Assembly: GCA_046347945.1 (NCBI GenBank)
Contig: JAXMFB010000021.1
Coordinates: forward strand, 1-64,000
DNA from: Zeimonas sp046347945
Lineage (GTDB): Bacteria > Pseudomonadota > Gammaproteobacteria > Burkholderiales > Burkholderiaceae_E
Direction: 5' to 3'
Length of the DNA stretch: 64,000 nt
Position numbers and translations under genes: made by a program. Each line of letters begins with the position of its first letter. The first letter of the stretch is position 1. The notes under the pieces are model-generated. The model was given only the letters and a program-made list of their open reading frames with translations. It was not told the DNA's origin and did no database searches. Positions 1-7,200 of the stretch are shown one piece after another.

Positions 1-1024
1 CGTCACGGGGCAGGCGGCCGACGTCGCGCGCCAGTTCCTCGACCAGTTCGCGCGTGCGCGCGGCGCCGAGACCGGCGTCGCGGGCGATCGACTCGAGCCC
101 CGCGACCTCGACGATGGTCAGCGCATTGTGCCGCATGCCGAGGTCGCCCTCGACGGTCCGCTTGGCGTAGGGCTCGGGAAGCCCGTACGGCAGGACGCCG
201 GGCTCCGCCGGCTCGCCCTTGCCGATCGAGTGCACGTCGGTCGTCGCACCGCCGGGGTCGATCACCATCAGGTCGCCGAGTCCGCGCTCGCCGCCGGCGC
301 CTTCGGCGAGCAGCCGCGCACCCTCGAGCACTGCGGCCGGGGTCGGCATCAGCACCCGGTCGAATTTCGCCTGCGCACGGTCGATGCCCTTGGCGGTGAC
401 GATCCGCGCCATGAACAGCTCGCGGATCGCCTTGCGCGCCGGCTCGATCGACAGCACGTTCAGCTCCGGCATGACGTTGTCGGTCACCAGCGCGAGCTTG
501 CCCGCCGCGGCGAGGCTCTGCGCGACCTCGTCGGCGGCCTCGCGGTTGCCGGCGACCACGAACGGACAGCCGAGACTGCTGGCAGCCAGCGCGCGGGCGT
601 TGTGGAGAATGACGTCGCTGTTGCCGCCGTCGGTGCCGCCGCACAGCAGCAGCAGGTCGGGGGCGAGATCCGCCAGGCGACGCAGGTCGCTCGCCGTGAG
701 GCGGTAGGCGAAGCTGCCGACCAGCTTCGCGCCGGCGCCCAGTGCGGCCTGCCGCGCAGCCTCGGCAGTCAGCTCGCGCACCAGTCCGACGGTGGCCATC
801 CGCAGCCCGCCGGCGGCGCTGCTCGACGCGAGCCGGTAGCGAAACCCCGGCAGCCCGCCCAACTCGCCTGCGAGTCCGGCCAGCGCGGCGTCCAGCCCCA
901 GGTTGACGTCGCTGGACACGGTCGACGGCGCCTGCGCCGTCGCGACGATCCGGCAGGCGTCGAGGTCGACCGCGCGCAGCTTCGTGAACGTGCTGCCGAA
1001 GTCGATGAGCAGCGCGGCGCTCAT
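1..1024 (-). CDS. glmL: GlmL/MutL, glutamate mutase accessory protein (C-terminus off window)
   Basis: The frame runs off the left edge, so about 341 residues are visible and the C-terminus is missing. Residues 7-15 (IDFGSTFTK) form an ASKHA-type phosphate-binding loop. Later blocks LLCGGTDGGNSD and MVIDPGGATTDVHS fit the MutL/GlmL family, the ATPase-like partner of B12-dependent glutamate mutase, thought to maintain or reactivate the holoenzyme. The ATG overlaps the glmS stop by four bases (ATGA), so translation is probably coupled. The catalytic E subunit is not in the window; I expect it just past the left edge, but that is inference. Confidence 0.88.
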   Translation of the reverse strand, partial: MSAALLIDFGSTFTKLRAVDLDACRIVATAQAPSTVSSDVNLGLDAALAGLAGELGGLPGFRYRLASSSAAGGLRMATVGLVRELTAEAARQAALGAGAKLVGSFAYRLTASDLRRLADLAPDLLLLCGGTDGGNSDVILHNARALAASSLGCPFVVAGNREAADEVAQSLAAAGKLALVTDNVMPELNVLSIEPARKAIRELFMARIVTAKGIDRAQAKFDRVLMPTPAAVLEGARLLAEGAGGERGLGDLMVIDPGGATTDVHSIGKGEPAEPGVLPYGLPEPYAKRTVEGDLGMRHNALTIVEVAGLESIARDAGLGAARTRELVEELARDVGRLPRD

Positions 1025-1461
1025 GCCTGCCGGCTGCGCGGCCTCTCGGCGCGCGCCCCGAAGTCCTGCGCCAGCGCGTCGAGCACCGCTTCGACGCGGG
1101 TACCGGGCGGGAAGGCACGGTCGAAGCCCATGTCGAGAAACTTGCGCTCGACCTCCGCCCAAGGCGTCTTGCCGACCACCAGGTTGCCGCCGACGTAGAT
1201 CAGGATGTCCTCGAGCCCGGCCTCGATGCACAGGTCGCGAAACCCCCGGCAGTCGATCTCGCCCTGCCCGTACAGCGACGAGACCATGATGCCGTCGGCG
1301 TCGGTCTCGATCGCCGCCTTGACGAAGTCCTGGGCCGGCGTCAGCGCGCCGAGCGCAACGACCTTGTAGCCGGCCTTCTCGAGCGCGAGGCTCAGGATCC
1401 GGTTGCCGACGATGTGCGTGTCGGCGCCGATGACTCCCGTCACCAGCGTGCGCTGCTTCAT
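1021..1461 (-). CDS. glmS: Glutamate (methylaspartate) mutase S subunit, cobalamin-binding
   Basis: 146 residues, the size of the small S subunit of glutamate mutase. It carries the base-off/His-on cobalamin motif DxHxxG at residues 14-19 (D14, H16, G19), followed by the SxL block (VSSLYGQ) and the glycine pair in YVGGNL. With the E subunit it interconverts L-glutamate and 3-methylaspartate by a radical carbon-skeleton rearrangement in the cytoplasm. Its start overlaps the upstream enolase-like gene by four bases, and its stop overlaps glmL by four. This is the methylaspartate mutase GlmS, not glucosamine-6-phosphate synthase, which shares the symbol. Confidence 0.93.
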   Translation of the reverse strand: MKQRTLVTGVIGADTHIVGNRILSLALEKAGYKVVALGALTPAQDFVKAAIETDADGIMVSSLYGQGEIDCRGFRDLCIEAGLEDILIYVGGNLVVGKTPWAEVERKFLDMGFDRAFPPGTRVEAVLDALAQDFGARAERPRSRQA

Positions 1462-2552
1462 GCGGGTCTCCCCCCGTGTCGATCGATCTCGTAGCGCGCC
1501 AGCGCATCCTCTTCCGGAACGCCGCGGAACCCGGGCTGCAGGACGATCGCGCCGTCTTCGAAGGCGAGCGGCTGCCCGAGCAGCCCCGCGTGCGGCTTGA
1601 GGAAGCCGTTCATCTCGCCCGCGTTGTCGATGTGGCGCGCGGCGACGCAGGCCTCCATCCAGCAGCCGAGGTCGCAGGCCACGCCGTTTCCGAGCACAGG
1701 GATCATGCCGAGCGCGCGGATCCTCTCGATCGCCGCGACGAGGCCGTCCAGGGTCACCAGCTTCATCAGCTTCACTTTGACGTAACGCGCGGCGCCGAGC
1801 CGCGCGGCACGCTCGATGTCGGCGAGCCCGTAGATCGATTCGTCGAGCATCAGCGGCACCGTCGAGTGCGGCACCACCGACATGTGCGCGTCCCAGTCGC
1901 CGGCCGCGCACGGCTGCTCGAAGAGCTCGATCCCCGCCGGGTCGAGCGCGCCGGCGAAGCGCCGTGCCTGCTGGGCCGTGTAGCCCTGATTCGCGTCCAG
2001 GCGCAGGCGGGCGCGTCCCGCCACGCGCGCCTGGATCAGCGCGACGCGCCGCAGGTCGGACTCGACGTCGAAACCGACCTTCACCTTCAGCGTCCGGTAG
2101 CCCGCGCTCACCAGCCGTTCGATCTCGGCCTCGAGCGCGCCGTCGTCGGTCTCGTTGAGAATGCCGAGGATCGGCACCCGGGTCGGCGCGTCGACCGTCA
2201 GGAGCGGGTGCGCATGCAGCGTATCGAGCGCGGTCATGAACGCGGTCGCGAGAAAGGGCGACGACGGCGCGACCGCCAGCACCTTGCGGGCTACCTCGCG
2301 CGCCGATGCCCCGGCCAGCGCGGTCGCGAGCGCACGCGCCCCGTCCCATGCGCCCTCGATGGTTTCGTCGGTGTAGCCGGTCAGCAGCGTGGCCTCCCCG
2401 GCCCCGTGACGACCCGTGTCGTCGTGCATCAGCACGACCAGCGTGTCGAAGGCCGTGACCGGACCGAAGGCCAGCTTGTACGGGCGGACCAGCGGCACCC
2501 GCAGGCGGACGACCTCGATCCGGATCCGCGTGTCGCGCGGTTCGGTCGTCAC
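1458..2552 (-). CDS. Enolase-superfamily enzyme, muconate-lactonizing (MR/MLE) type
   Basis: 364 residues, GTG start overlapping the upstream permease stop (GTGA). Enolase-superfamily residues are all present: KxK base motif K156/K158, metal ligands D186 (LDANQG), E212 (FEQP) and D237 (MLDES), and lysines at 259-264 (KVKLMK) on the opposite face. This is the muconate cycloisomerase/dipeptide epimerase layout, not 3-methylaspartate ammonia-lyase, which is longer and lacks the KxK pair. The substrate is unknown. Its position in a glutamate-mutase operon suggests it acts on something feeding into or derived from 3-methylaspartate, or on a related branched dicarboxylic or amino acid. The family call is firm; the substrate is inference. 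Confidence 0.85.
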   Translation of the reverse strand: MTTEPRDTRIRIEVVRLRVPLVRPYKLAFGPVTAFDTLVVLMHDDTGRHGAGEATLLTGYTDETIEGAWDGARALATALAGASAREVARKVLAVAPSSPFLATAFMTALDTLHAHPLLTVDAPTRVPILGILNETDDGALEAEIERLVSAGYRTLKVKVGFDVESDLRRVALIQARVAGRARLRLDANQGYTAQQARRFAGALDPAGIELFEQPCAAGDWDAHMSVVPHSTVPLMLDESIYGLADIERAARLGAARYVKVKLMKLVTLDGLVAAIERIRALGMIPVLGNGVACDLGCWMEACVAARHIDNAGEMNGFLKPHAGLLGQPLAFEDGAIVLQPGFRGVPEEDALARYEIDRHGGRPA

Positions 2553-3301
2553 GTGGCGGCCCTCGCAACCAGCAGCGCCCCGCCTGCGAGCGCGATCCAC
2601 AGCAGCGCGCGATTGAATCCTTCGCCGCTCAGCCGGTCGAAGACCTTCAGCCCGAGGAACATCCCGAACAGTGCAATCGGCAGCGCCCAGGCCAGCAGGC
2701 GACCGGTGTCCTCGCGGAAACCGACGATGCCGGCGATGCAGGCGATGCAGGCGATCGTGATCAGGTGCGTGTACATTCCGAACGGTTGCGCGATCGCGCG
2801 CTGCTCCTCCTTGCTCCAGCCGCGGGCACTCCACCACAGCGCGGGCACGATGATCGACAGGCCGCTGGTACCGCCCATGACGCCGCCGACGAAACCCACC
2901 GTCGTGTCGGCCGCCGGACCCGCCAGCGCCGGCACGCGAATGCGCAGCCCGCGCGGCATCCGCAGCGCCAGCAGCGCGTAGCCGACCAGCACCGAGCCGA
3001 TCGCGACACGCACGGTCGAGGCGTCGAGGCGCGCCAGCGCGAGCGCGCCCAGCGGGACCCCGAGCGTGCTGCCGACGGCAAACGGCAGCATCCTGCGCCA
3101 GGCGAAGTGACGCCTGAAGCGCGGCAGCAGGATCAGGTTCATCGCCAGCGGGATGACGATCACCAGCGCGACGATGCTCGCCGGCGCGAATGCCTGCAGC
3201 CAGATCGCCGAAGCGACGATGCCGAACGAGAAGCCGGCGATGCCGAAAGTCAACGATCCGGCGAGCGCCCCTGCGATCAGCACGACCAGTTCGGTGTCCA
3301 T
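2549..3301 (-). CDS. TauE/SafE-family membrane transporter
   Basis: 250 residues and very hydrophobic, with about eight predicted membrane segments and the two-fold repeat typical of TauE/SafE permeases (family name: sulfite exporter; real substrates are mostly unknown anions such as sulfonates, sulfoacetate or organic acids). I chose the ATG at 3301, giving MDTELVVLIAG, because the longer upstream frame (to 3379) is charged and unlike the family. It is the first gene of the operon that continues with the enolase-like enzyme, glmS and glmL, so it probably moves the substrate or product of that pathway. Specificity cannot be read from sequence. Confidence 0.82.
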   Translation of the reverse strand: MDTELVVLIAGALAGSLTFGIAGFSFGIVASAIWLQAFAPASIVALVIVIPLAMNLILLPRFRRHFAWRRMLPFAVGSTLGVPLGALALARLDASTVRVAIGSVLVGYALLALRMPRGLRIRVPALAGPAADTTVGFVGGVMGGTSGLSIIVPALWWSARGWSKEEQRAIAQPFGMYTHLITIACIACIAGIVGFREDTGRLLAWALPIALFGMFLGLKVFDRLSGEGFNRALLWIALAGGALLVARAAT

Positions 3302-3424
3302 GCGTTGGCGTCCCCGTTGCCCTGCCGCCGAGCCGGCGGCGGGTTGTTCTGGAAGCATTGTCCGGAATCCGTCGATCAAGGAAAATCCATTTTTGGTTCA
3401 CTCAAGCACAAGGAAAACTTTCGG
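3302..3424. promoter_or_regulatory. Divergent promoter region with a CAAGGAAAA direct repeat
   Basis: This 123-bp spacer between the TauE-enolase-glmSL operon and the LysR gene is the usual site for a LysR operator. It is distinctly A/T-richer than its surroundings around 3375-3420. The nonamer CAAGGAAAA occurs at 3377-3385 and again at 3409-3417, 32 bp apart or about three helical turns. The second copy also covers the likely Shine-Dalgarno (AAGGA) of the LysR gene. No cobalamin riboswitch fits here. Operator function is inference. Confidence 0.35.
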
Positions 3425-4360
3425 ATGTCATCGATCCGCACGATGAAGACCTTCCTCGCGGTCGTCAGGCACGGCAGCTTTGCGGCCGCCGGCGGCGAGA
3501 TCGGGCTGAGCGCCGCCGCGGTCGGCCTGCAGATGCGCGCGCTCGAGGAGAGCCTGAAGCAGCAGCTGTTCGACCGCAGCGGCCGCTCGGTGGTGCTGAA
3601 CACCGCCGGCCGGCGCGCGATCCCCCGGATCGAGGAGTTGGTGATGCGCTACGAGGAGCTGATCGGCGGCCGCGACGGCGACGCGCTTTCCGGAACGATC
3701 GTCATGGGCGCGCTGGTCTCGACGCTGATGGGCGCCTTCGCCGACGCGCTATGGTCGCTCAAGCGCGAGAACCCGGGGCTCGAGGTCAAGCTGTTCGCCG
3801 GACAGTCGAGCGACTTCGCGAACCGCGTCGAGCAGGGGTTGCTCGACGCGGCGATCGTGACCCGCCCGCCGCGCCCGCTGCCGCGCAGCCTGGCCTGGAC
3901 CCAGCTCTACGTCGAGCCGATGGTGATGATCGTCCCGCGTCACCCGCACTTCGACCTGCCCAGGGACCCGCTCCAGGCGCTGCGCGAAGCCCCGTTCATC
4001 CGCTTCGACCGCGAGACCTGGACCGGGCTGCTGGTGAAGGACGTGCTGAGCCAGTGCGGGGCGGAGGTTCGCGACGAAATGGAACTGAACTCGGTCGAGG
4101 CGATCCTGGCGATCGTGCGCCAGGGCTTCGGGGTGTCGATCGTCCCGAAGCTCGCCAACGTGCGCTGGTCCGAGGACCGCGAGCTGCGCGTCGTCGAGTT
4201 GCCCGACGTCGACGTACGCCGGCGCGTGGGCCTGCTCGAGCGTTCGCGCCACGCGCGCATGCGCTTCACCGGCGCGATCAAGCGGTACTTTGCCGACGCC
4301 GGGCAACGCGCGAGGGCGCGCGCCCGCCGAGGGGCGCGCCGGCGGGCGGTTCACGTGTAA
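3425..4360 (+). CDS. LysR-family transcriptional regulator
   Basis: 311 residues, normal LysR length. The N-terminal winged helix-turn-helix covers about residues 3-62 (MKTFLAVVRHGSFAAAGGEI, then LQQLFDR-like segment), and a two-lobed substrate-binding domain starts near residue 90. The last 15 or so residues are an arginine-rich tail of low complexity. It is transcribed away from the TauE-enolase-glutamate mutase operon across a 123-bp spacer, the classic arrangement for a LysR activator of a neighbouring catabolic operon. The inducer is likely a pathway metabolite. The ATG at 3425 has AAGGA about 10 bases upstream. Confidence 0.92.
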   Translation: MSSIRTMKTFLAVVRHGSFAAAGGEIGLSAAAVGLQMRALEESLKQQLFDRSGRSVVLNTAGRRAIPRIEELVMRYEELIGGRDGDALSGTIVMGALVSTLMGAFADALWSLKRENPGLEVKLFAGQSSDFANRVEQGLLDAAIVTRPPRPLPRSLAWTQLYVEPMVMIVPRHPHFDLPRDPLQALREAPFIRFDRETWTGLLVKDVLSQCGAEVRDEMELNSVEAILAIVRQGFGVSIVPKLANVRWSEDRELRVVELPDVDVRRRVGLLERSRHARMRFTGAIKRYFADAGQRARARARRGARRRAVHV

Positions 4361-4401
4361 AGTGCCCGCAGCACATCCGCCCGATCGAACCGGAGGCTGC
4401 C

Positions 4402-4663
4402 CTGCCGACCCGACTTCTGCAGCTGCTGCGCCCCTTGCGCGTCTTCACGCTCGCGACGCTCGTGTGGTTCGGATGGTGGGGCCACGTGGCGCGGCTGCGC
4501 TACGCGCCAGCTCGAGTGCGACTTGTTTGCCGGCCCCTGGCTTCCATGCGGGCCATACGACTGGCGCACACCGCTGCTGGTTGCGCTGCTGCCGCTCGCG
4601 ACGCTCGGGTTCGTGTGGGTTACGAGGATGATCGTCATGCGCCGGTTCCGGGCGCAGACCTAG
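4402..4663 (+). pseudogene. Small membrane-protein gene with an apparent +1 frameshift
   Basis: No frame is open throughout, but two frames join naturally. From 4402 one reads TRLLQLLRPLRVFTLATLVW and WWGHVARLRYA. From 4508 the next frame gives QLECDLFAGPWLPCGP, YDWRTPLL, a hydrophobic helix LVALLPLATLGFVWV and a basic end MRRFRAQT before TAG at 4661. Removing one C in the CC at 4507-4508 yields a single protein of about 86 residues with two membrane helices and two cysteines. GGAGG sits five bases before a CTG at 4402, the only candidate start in that frame. Family not recognised. Either a recent frameshift, a sequencing error, or chance; I favour a broken or mis-sequenced real gene. Confidence 0.45.
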
Positions 4664-4729
4664 CGCGAATCCACTGCCGAGCCGGAGCGCGCAGCCGCAG
4701 CGCGATCCCGATGGGCGGCCCGCCGCGTC

Positions 4730-4805
<76 letters not shown>

Positions 4806-4816
4806 ACGGTCGGGCA

Positions 4817-4822
4817 AGTGTA
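4817..4822 (-). promoter_or_regulatory. Candidate -10 box for tRNA-Thr
   Basis: TACACT on the minus strand, 11 bases before the mature tRNA 5' end, fits a sigma-70 -10 element placed for a short leader. No good -35 is visible 16-18 bp further upstream (TCGCAC is the best), and the tRNA could instead be read from sspB. Confidence 0.3.
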
Positions 4823-4866
4823 GCCGAAGCCTCGCGATGTGCGACCCGGTCGCGCGCCGGCCACGC

Positions 4867-5595
4867 CTACTTCACGCGCTTCAGGTGCGGCCTTCCCGAC
4901 GGGGGAGCGCCGGGACCGGGCTCGTCATCGCCGGAGCCGTCGGCGTCTGCCGCCGGGCTGGCCGGCGCTTCTGCACCAGACTTCGCCGCGTCGTGAGGAG
5001 CCGGCTCCGCCGCGGCGGAATCAGCCGAAGGCTTCGACGCCGCGGGCACCGCCGCGATCTGGGTCTTGCGGCGCCCCGGCTTCGGAGCCTCCTCGCCCGA
5101 CGCCGGAACCGATGCGAGCTTCGGCCGCTTGCGCGCGCGACCGGTCGTCGTCGTGGCGCCAGCCGCCCCTTCGTCGTCGACCGGCAGCGACGCCGCGTCG
5201 GACCCCGCGGCGGCGTCGGATTCCGGCGCCTGCTCGCCGGCGCCCGCGTCGCCGCCGCCAGGCTCGGGCGCCACCGCCAGCGCCTTCGGCACCTCGAACG
5301 CCATCCCGTGGCCGTTCTCCTGCGCGAAGATCGCCGAGACGTTCTCGATCGGAATCGACACCTGCCGAGCAACGCCGCCGAAGCGCGCTTCGAACTCGAG
5401 CAACTCGTTGCCGATGGTAAGGCGGTTCGTGGCCGCCGCAGAGATGTTCAGCACGATCTCGCCGTTGCGCACGAACTCGCGCGGCACCAGCGTGCGCTCG
5501 TCGACGGCCACCGCGATGTACGGCCGGTAGCCGTTGTCCGAGCACCACTCGTACAGCGCCCGGATCAGGTACGGCTTGGTGGAAATCTCGGCCAT
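4867..5595 (-). CDS. sspB: SspB, ClpXP specificity-enhancing factor
   Basis: 242 residues against roughly 160 for E. coli SspB. Residues 1-110 are the conserved domain that binds the ssrA tag (start MAEISTKPYLIRALYEWC, then VPREFVRNGEIVLNIS). After it comes an unusually long disordered linker rich in Ala, Pro, Asp and Glu, ending in the ClpX-docking tail RPHLKRVK. It delivers ssrA-tagged polypeptides from stalled ribosomes to ClpXP. Its ATG shares one base with the sspA stop (TGATG), so the pair is an operon as in enteric bacteria. The long tether is the only odd point. Confidence 0.95.
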   Translation of the reverse strand: MAEISTKPYLIRALYEWCSDNGYRPYIAVAVDERTLVPREFVRNGEIVLNISAAATNRLTIGNELLEFEARFGGVARQVSIPIENVSAIFAQENGHGMAFEVPKALAVAPEPGGGDAGAGEQAPESDAAAGSDAASLPVDDEGAAGATTTTGRARKRPKLASVPASGEEAPKPGRRKTQIAAVPAASKPSADSAAAEPAPHDAAKSGAEAPASPAADADGSGDDEPGPGAPPSGRPHLKRVK

Positions 5596-6209
5596 CAGCG
5601 GCGCATCACCTTCTCGGACGGAGTGAGCGCCTCGATGTAGGCCGGGCGCGAGAAGATGCGCTCGGCGTAGCGCAACAGCGGCGCCGCGGTCTTGGGCATG
5701 TCGATCCCGTAGTGGTCGAGGCGCCAGAGCAGCGGCGCGATCGCCACGTCGAGCATCGAAAAGTCTTCGCCGAGCATGTACTTGTTCTTGATGAAGATCG
5801 GCGTGAGCTGCGTGAGGCGGTCGCGGATCTGCGAGCGGGCCCTGTCCATCGCCTTGGACGCGTCGCGCGCCTGGTCGCGGCGCTCGAGCTGCTGCACGTG
5901 CACGAACAGCTCGCGCTCGAAGTTGAACAGGAAAAGCCTCGCTCGCGCCCGCATGACCGGGTCGGCCGGCATCAGTTGCGGGTGCGGGAAGCGCTCGTCG
6001 ATGTACTCGTTGATGATGTTCGACTCGTACAGGATCAGGTCGCGCTCGACCAGGATGGGCACCTGGCCGTACGGGTTCATGATCGAGATGTCCTCGGGCT
6101 TGTTGTAGAGGTCGACGTCGCGGATCTCGAAGTCCATGCCCTTCTCGAACAGCACGAAACGGCAGCGCTGCGAGAACGGGCAGGTCGTGCCGGAGTACAG
6201 CACCATCAT
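5595..6209 (-). CDS. sspA: SspA, stringent starvation protein A (GST fold)
   Basis: 204 residues. It has a thioredoxin-like GST N-terminal domain (MVLYSGTTCPFSQRCRFVLF) and an all-alpha C-terminal domain. SspA binds RNA polymerase and is not an active glutathione transferase in the studied cases; it acts in stationary phase, acid stress and virulence control. Two consecutive ATGs exist. The first, at 6209, has AGGAG seven bases upstream and is chosen. The gene follows a strong hairpin terminator that ends petC, so it needs either readthrough from petABC or its own promoter; I see no clear one in the 33 bp left. Confidence 0.95.
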   Translation of the reverse strand: MMVLYSGTTCPFSQRCRFVLFEKGMDFEIRDVDLYNKPEDISIMNPYGQVPILVERDLILYESNIINEYIDERFPHPQLMPADPVMRARARLFLFNFERELFVHVQQLERRDQARDASKAMDRARSQIRDRLTQLTPIFIKNKYMLGEDFSMLDVAIAPLLWRLDHYGIDMPKTAAPLLRYAERIFSRPAYIEALTPSEKVMRR

Positions 6210-6242
6210 GGTCGAGCTCCTGATAAGTCTGGGTACCGCATG

Positions 6243-6280
6243 AAAAAAATCAGGGTGAGCCCGTCGGCGGACTCACCCTG
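6243..6280 (-). terminator. Rho-independent terminator after petC
   Basis: On the minus strand a perfect 9-bp stem (CAGGGTGAG at 6251-6259 with CTCACCCTG at 6272-6280) and a GC-rich loop are followed by a run of seven T. It lies 21 bp past the petC stop and 34 bp before the sspA start, between two co-directional genes. Confidence 0.9.
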
Positions 6281-6301
6281 CATCGGGTCGGTGCCGCCCG
6301 G

Positions 6302-7168
6302 TTACTTGACGTCTTTCCAGTATTCCCGGTTCAGCATCCAGGCGAAGACGGTGAACACGCCGAGGAACAGCAGCACCCAGACGCCCAGCCGCGTGCGGGT
6401 CTGCGCCGTCGGGTCCGACATGTAGGTGACGTAGGCGACGAGGTCTGCGACGTTGTCGTCGTACGCGGCCTGCGACATCTTGCCGCCCGCGGGCGTGGCG
6501 AGCGTCCAGTGCCGCGAAGGGTGATGGTGCAGGCCTTCGAGCTTCTCGGACTTCTCGGTGCGCACGCCGCTCGCGTCGAAGGTCACGACGGTCTTCGTGA
6601 AGCCGGCGGGCTTGCCGGTGCCCTCGTCGGCGACTTCCCTGATCTCCTCGAGCGTGGCGCCGCGCGCGCCCTGCAGCTCCCAGAACACATGCGGCATGCC
6701 GACGTTCTCGAACAGCACGTTGTTCCAGCCGGTCGGCCGGGTGGAATCGCGGAAGTACGCGCGCAGGTAGGTGTAGAGCCAGTCGGAACCCGAGCCGGCG
6801 CCCGAGGCCCTCGCGCGCGCGATCACCGAGAGGTCGGGCGGCAGCGCGCCGAACCACTCCTTGGCGTCGGCGGCGTGCATCGCGATCGACATCGGGTCGC
6901 CGACCTTCCCGGCGGTGAACAGCAGGCTCTTCCTGATCTGGTCGTCGTTCAGGCCGATGTCGTGCAGCCGGTTGTAGCGCATCAGCGACGCGCTGTGGCA
7001 GTTCAGGCAGTAGTTGACGAACAGCTTCGCGCCGTTCTGCAGCGCCGCCTGTTGCGTGAGCTTCTCGGTGGGGAAGTGGTCCAGCGGATAGCCGGCCTCG
7101 GACGCGAAGGCGCTCCCGATCACAAGCGCCGACGCCAGCGCAGCGAGGGACTTGACGAGTTTTTTCAT
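6302..7168 (-). CDS. petC: Cytochrome c1 of the bc1 complex
   Basis: 288 residues. A signal peptide (MKKLVKSLAALASALVIG) leads to the haem c motif C54-x-x-C57-H58 (CLNCH). The distal haem ligand is probably M158 in GMPH. A C-terminal membrane anchor at about 257-275 (LGVWVLLFLGVFTVFAWML) ends in a short basic tail. It passes electrons from the Rieske centre to soluble or cbb3-linked cytochrome c on the periplasmic side. It is last in petA-petB-petC, 32 bp after petB, and is closed by a terminator. Confidence 0.97.
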   Translation of the reverse strand: MKKLVKSLAALASALVIGSAFASEAGYPLDHFPTEKLTQQAALQNGAKLFVNYCLNCHSASLMRYNRLHDIGLNDDQIRKSLLFTAGKVGDPMSIAMHAADAKEWFGALPPDLSVIARARASGAGSGSDWLYTYLRAYFRDSTRPTGWNNVLFENVGMPHVFWELQGARGATLEEIREVADEGTGKPAGFTKTVVTFDASGVRTEKSEKLEGLHHHPSRHWTLATPAGGKMSQAAYDDNVADLVAYVTYMSDPTAQTRTRLGVWVLLFLGVFTVFAWMLNREYWKDVK

Positions 7169-7200
7169 GTTCGATGCAGCTCCGTGTGCCTCGATTGCGC

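Noticed and set aside
1458..2552. 3-Methylaspartate ammonia-lyase
   Set aside because: Expected next to glutamate mutase, but the K156/K158 pair and 364-residue length are of the muconate/dipeptide-epimerase type.
3302..3424. Cobalamin riboswitch before the B12-enzyme operon
   Set aside because: The spacer is only 123 bp and no B12-box-like segment was found.
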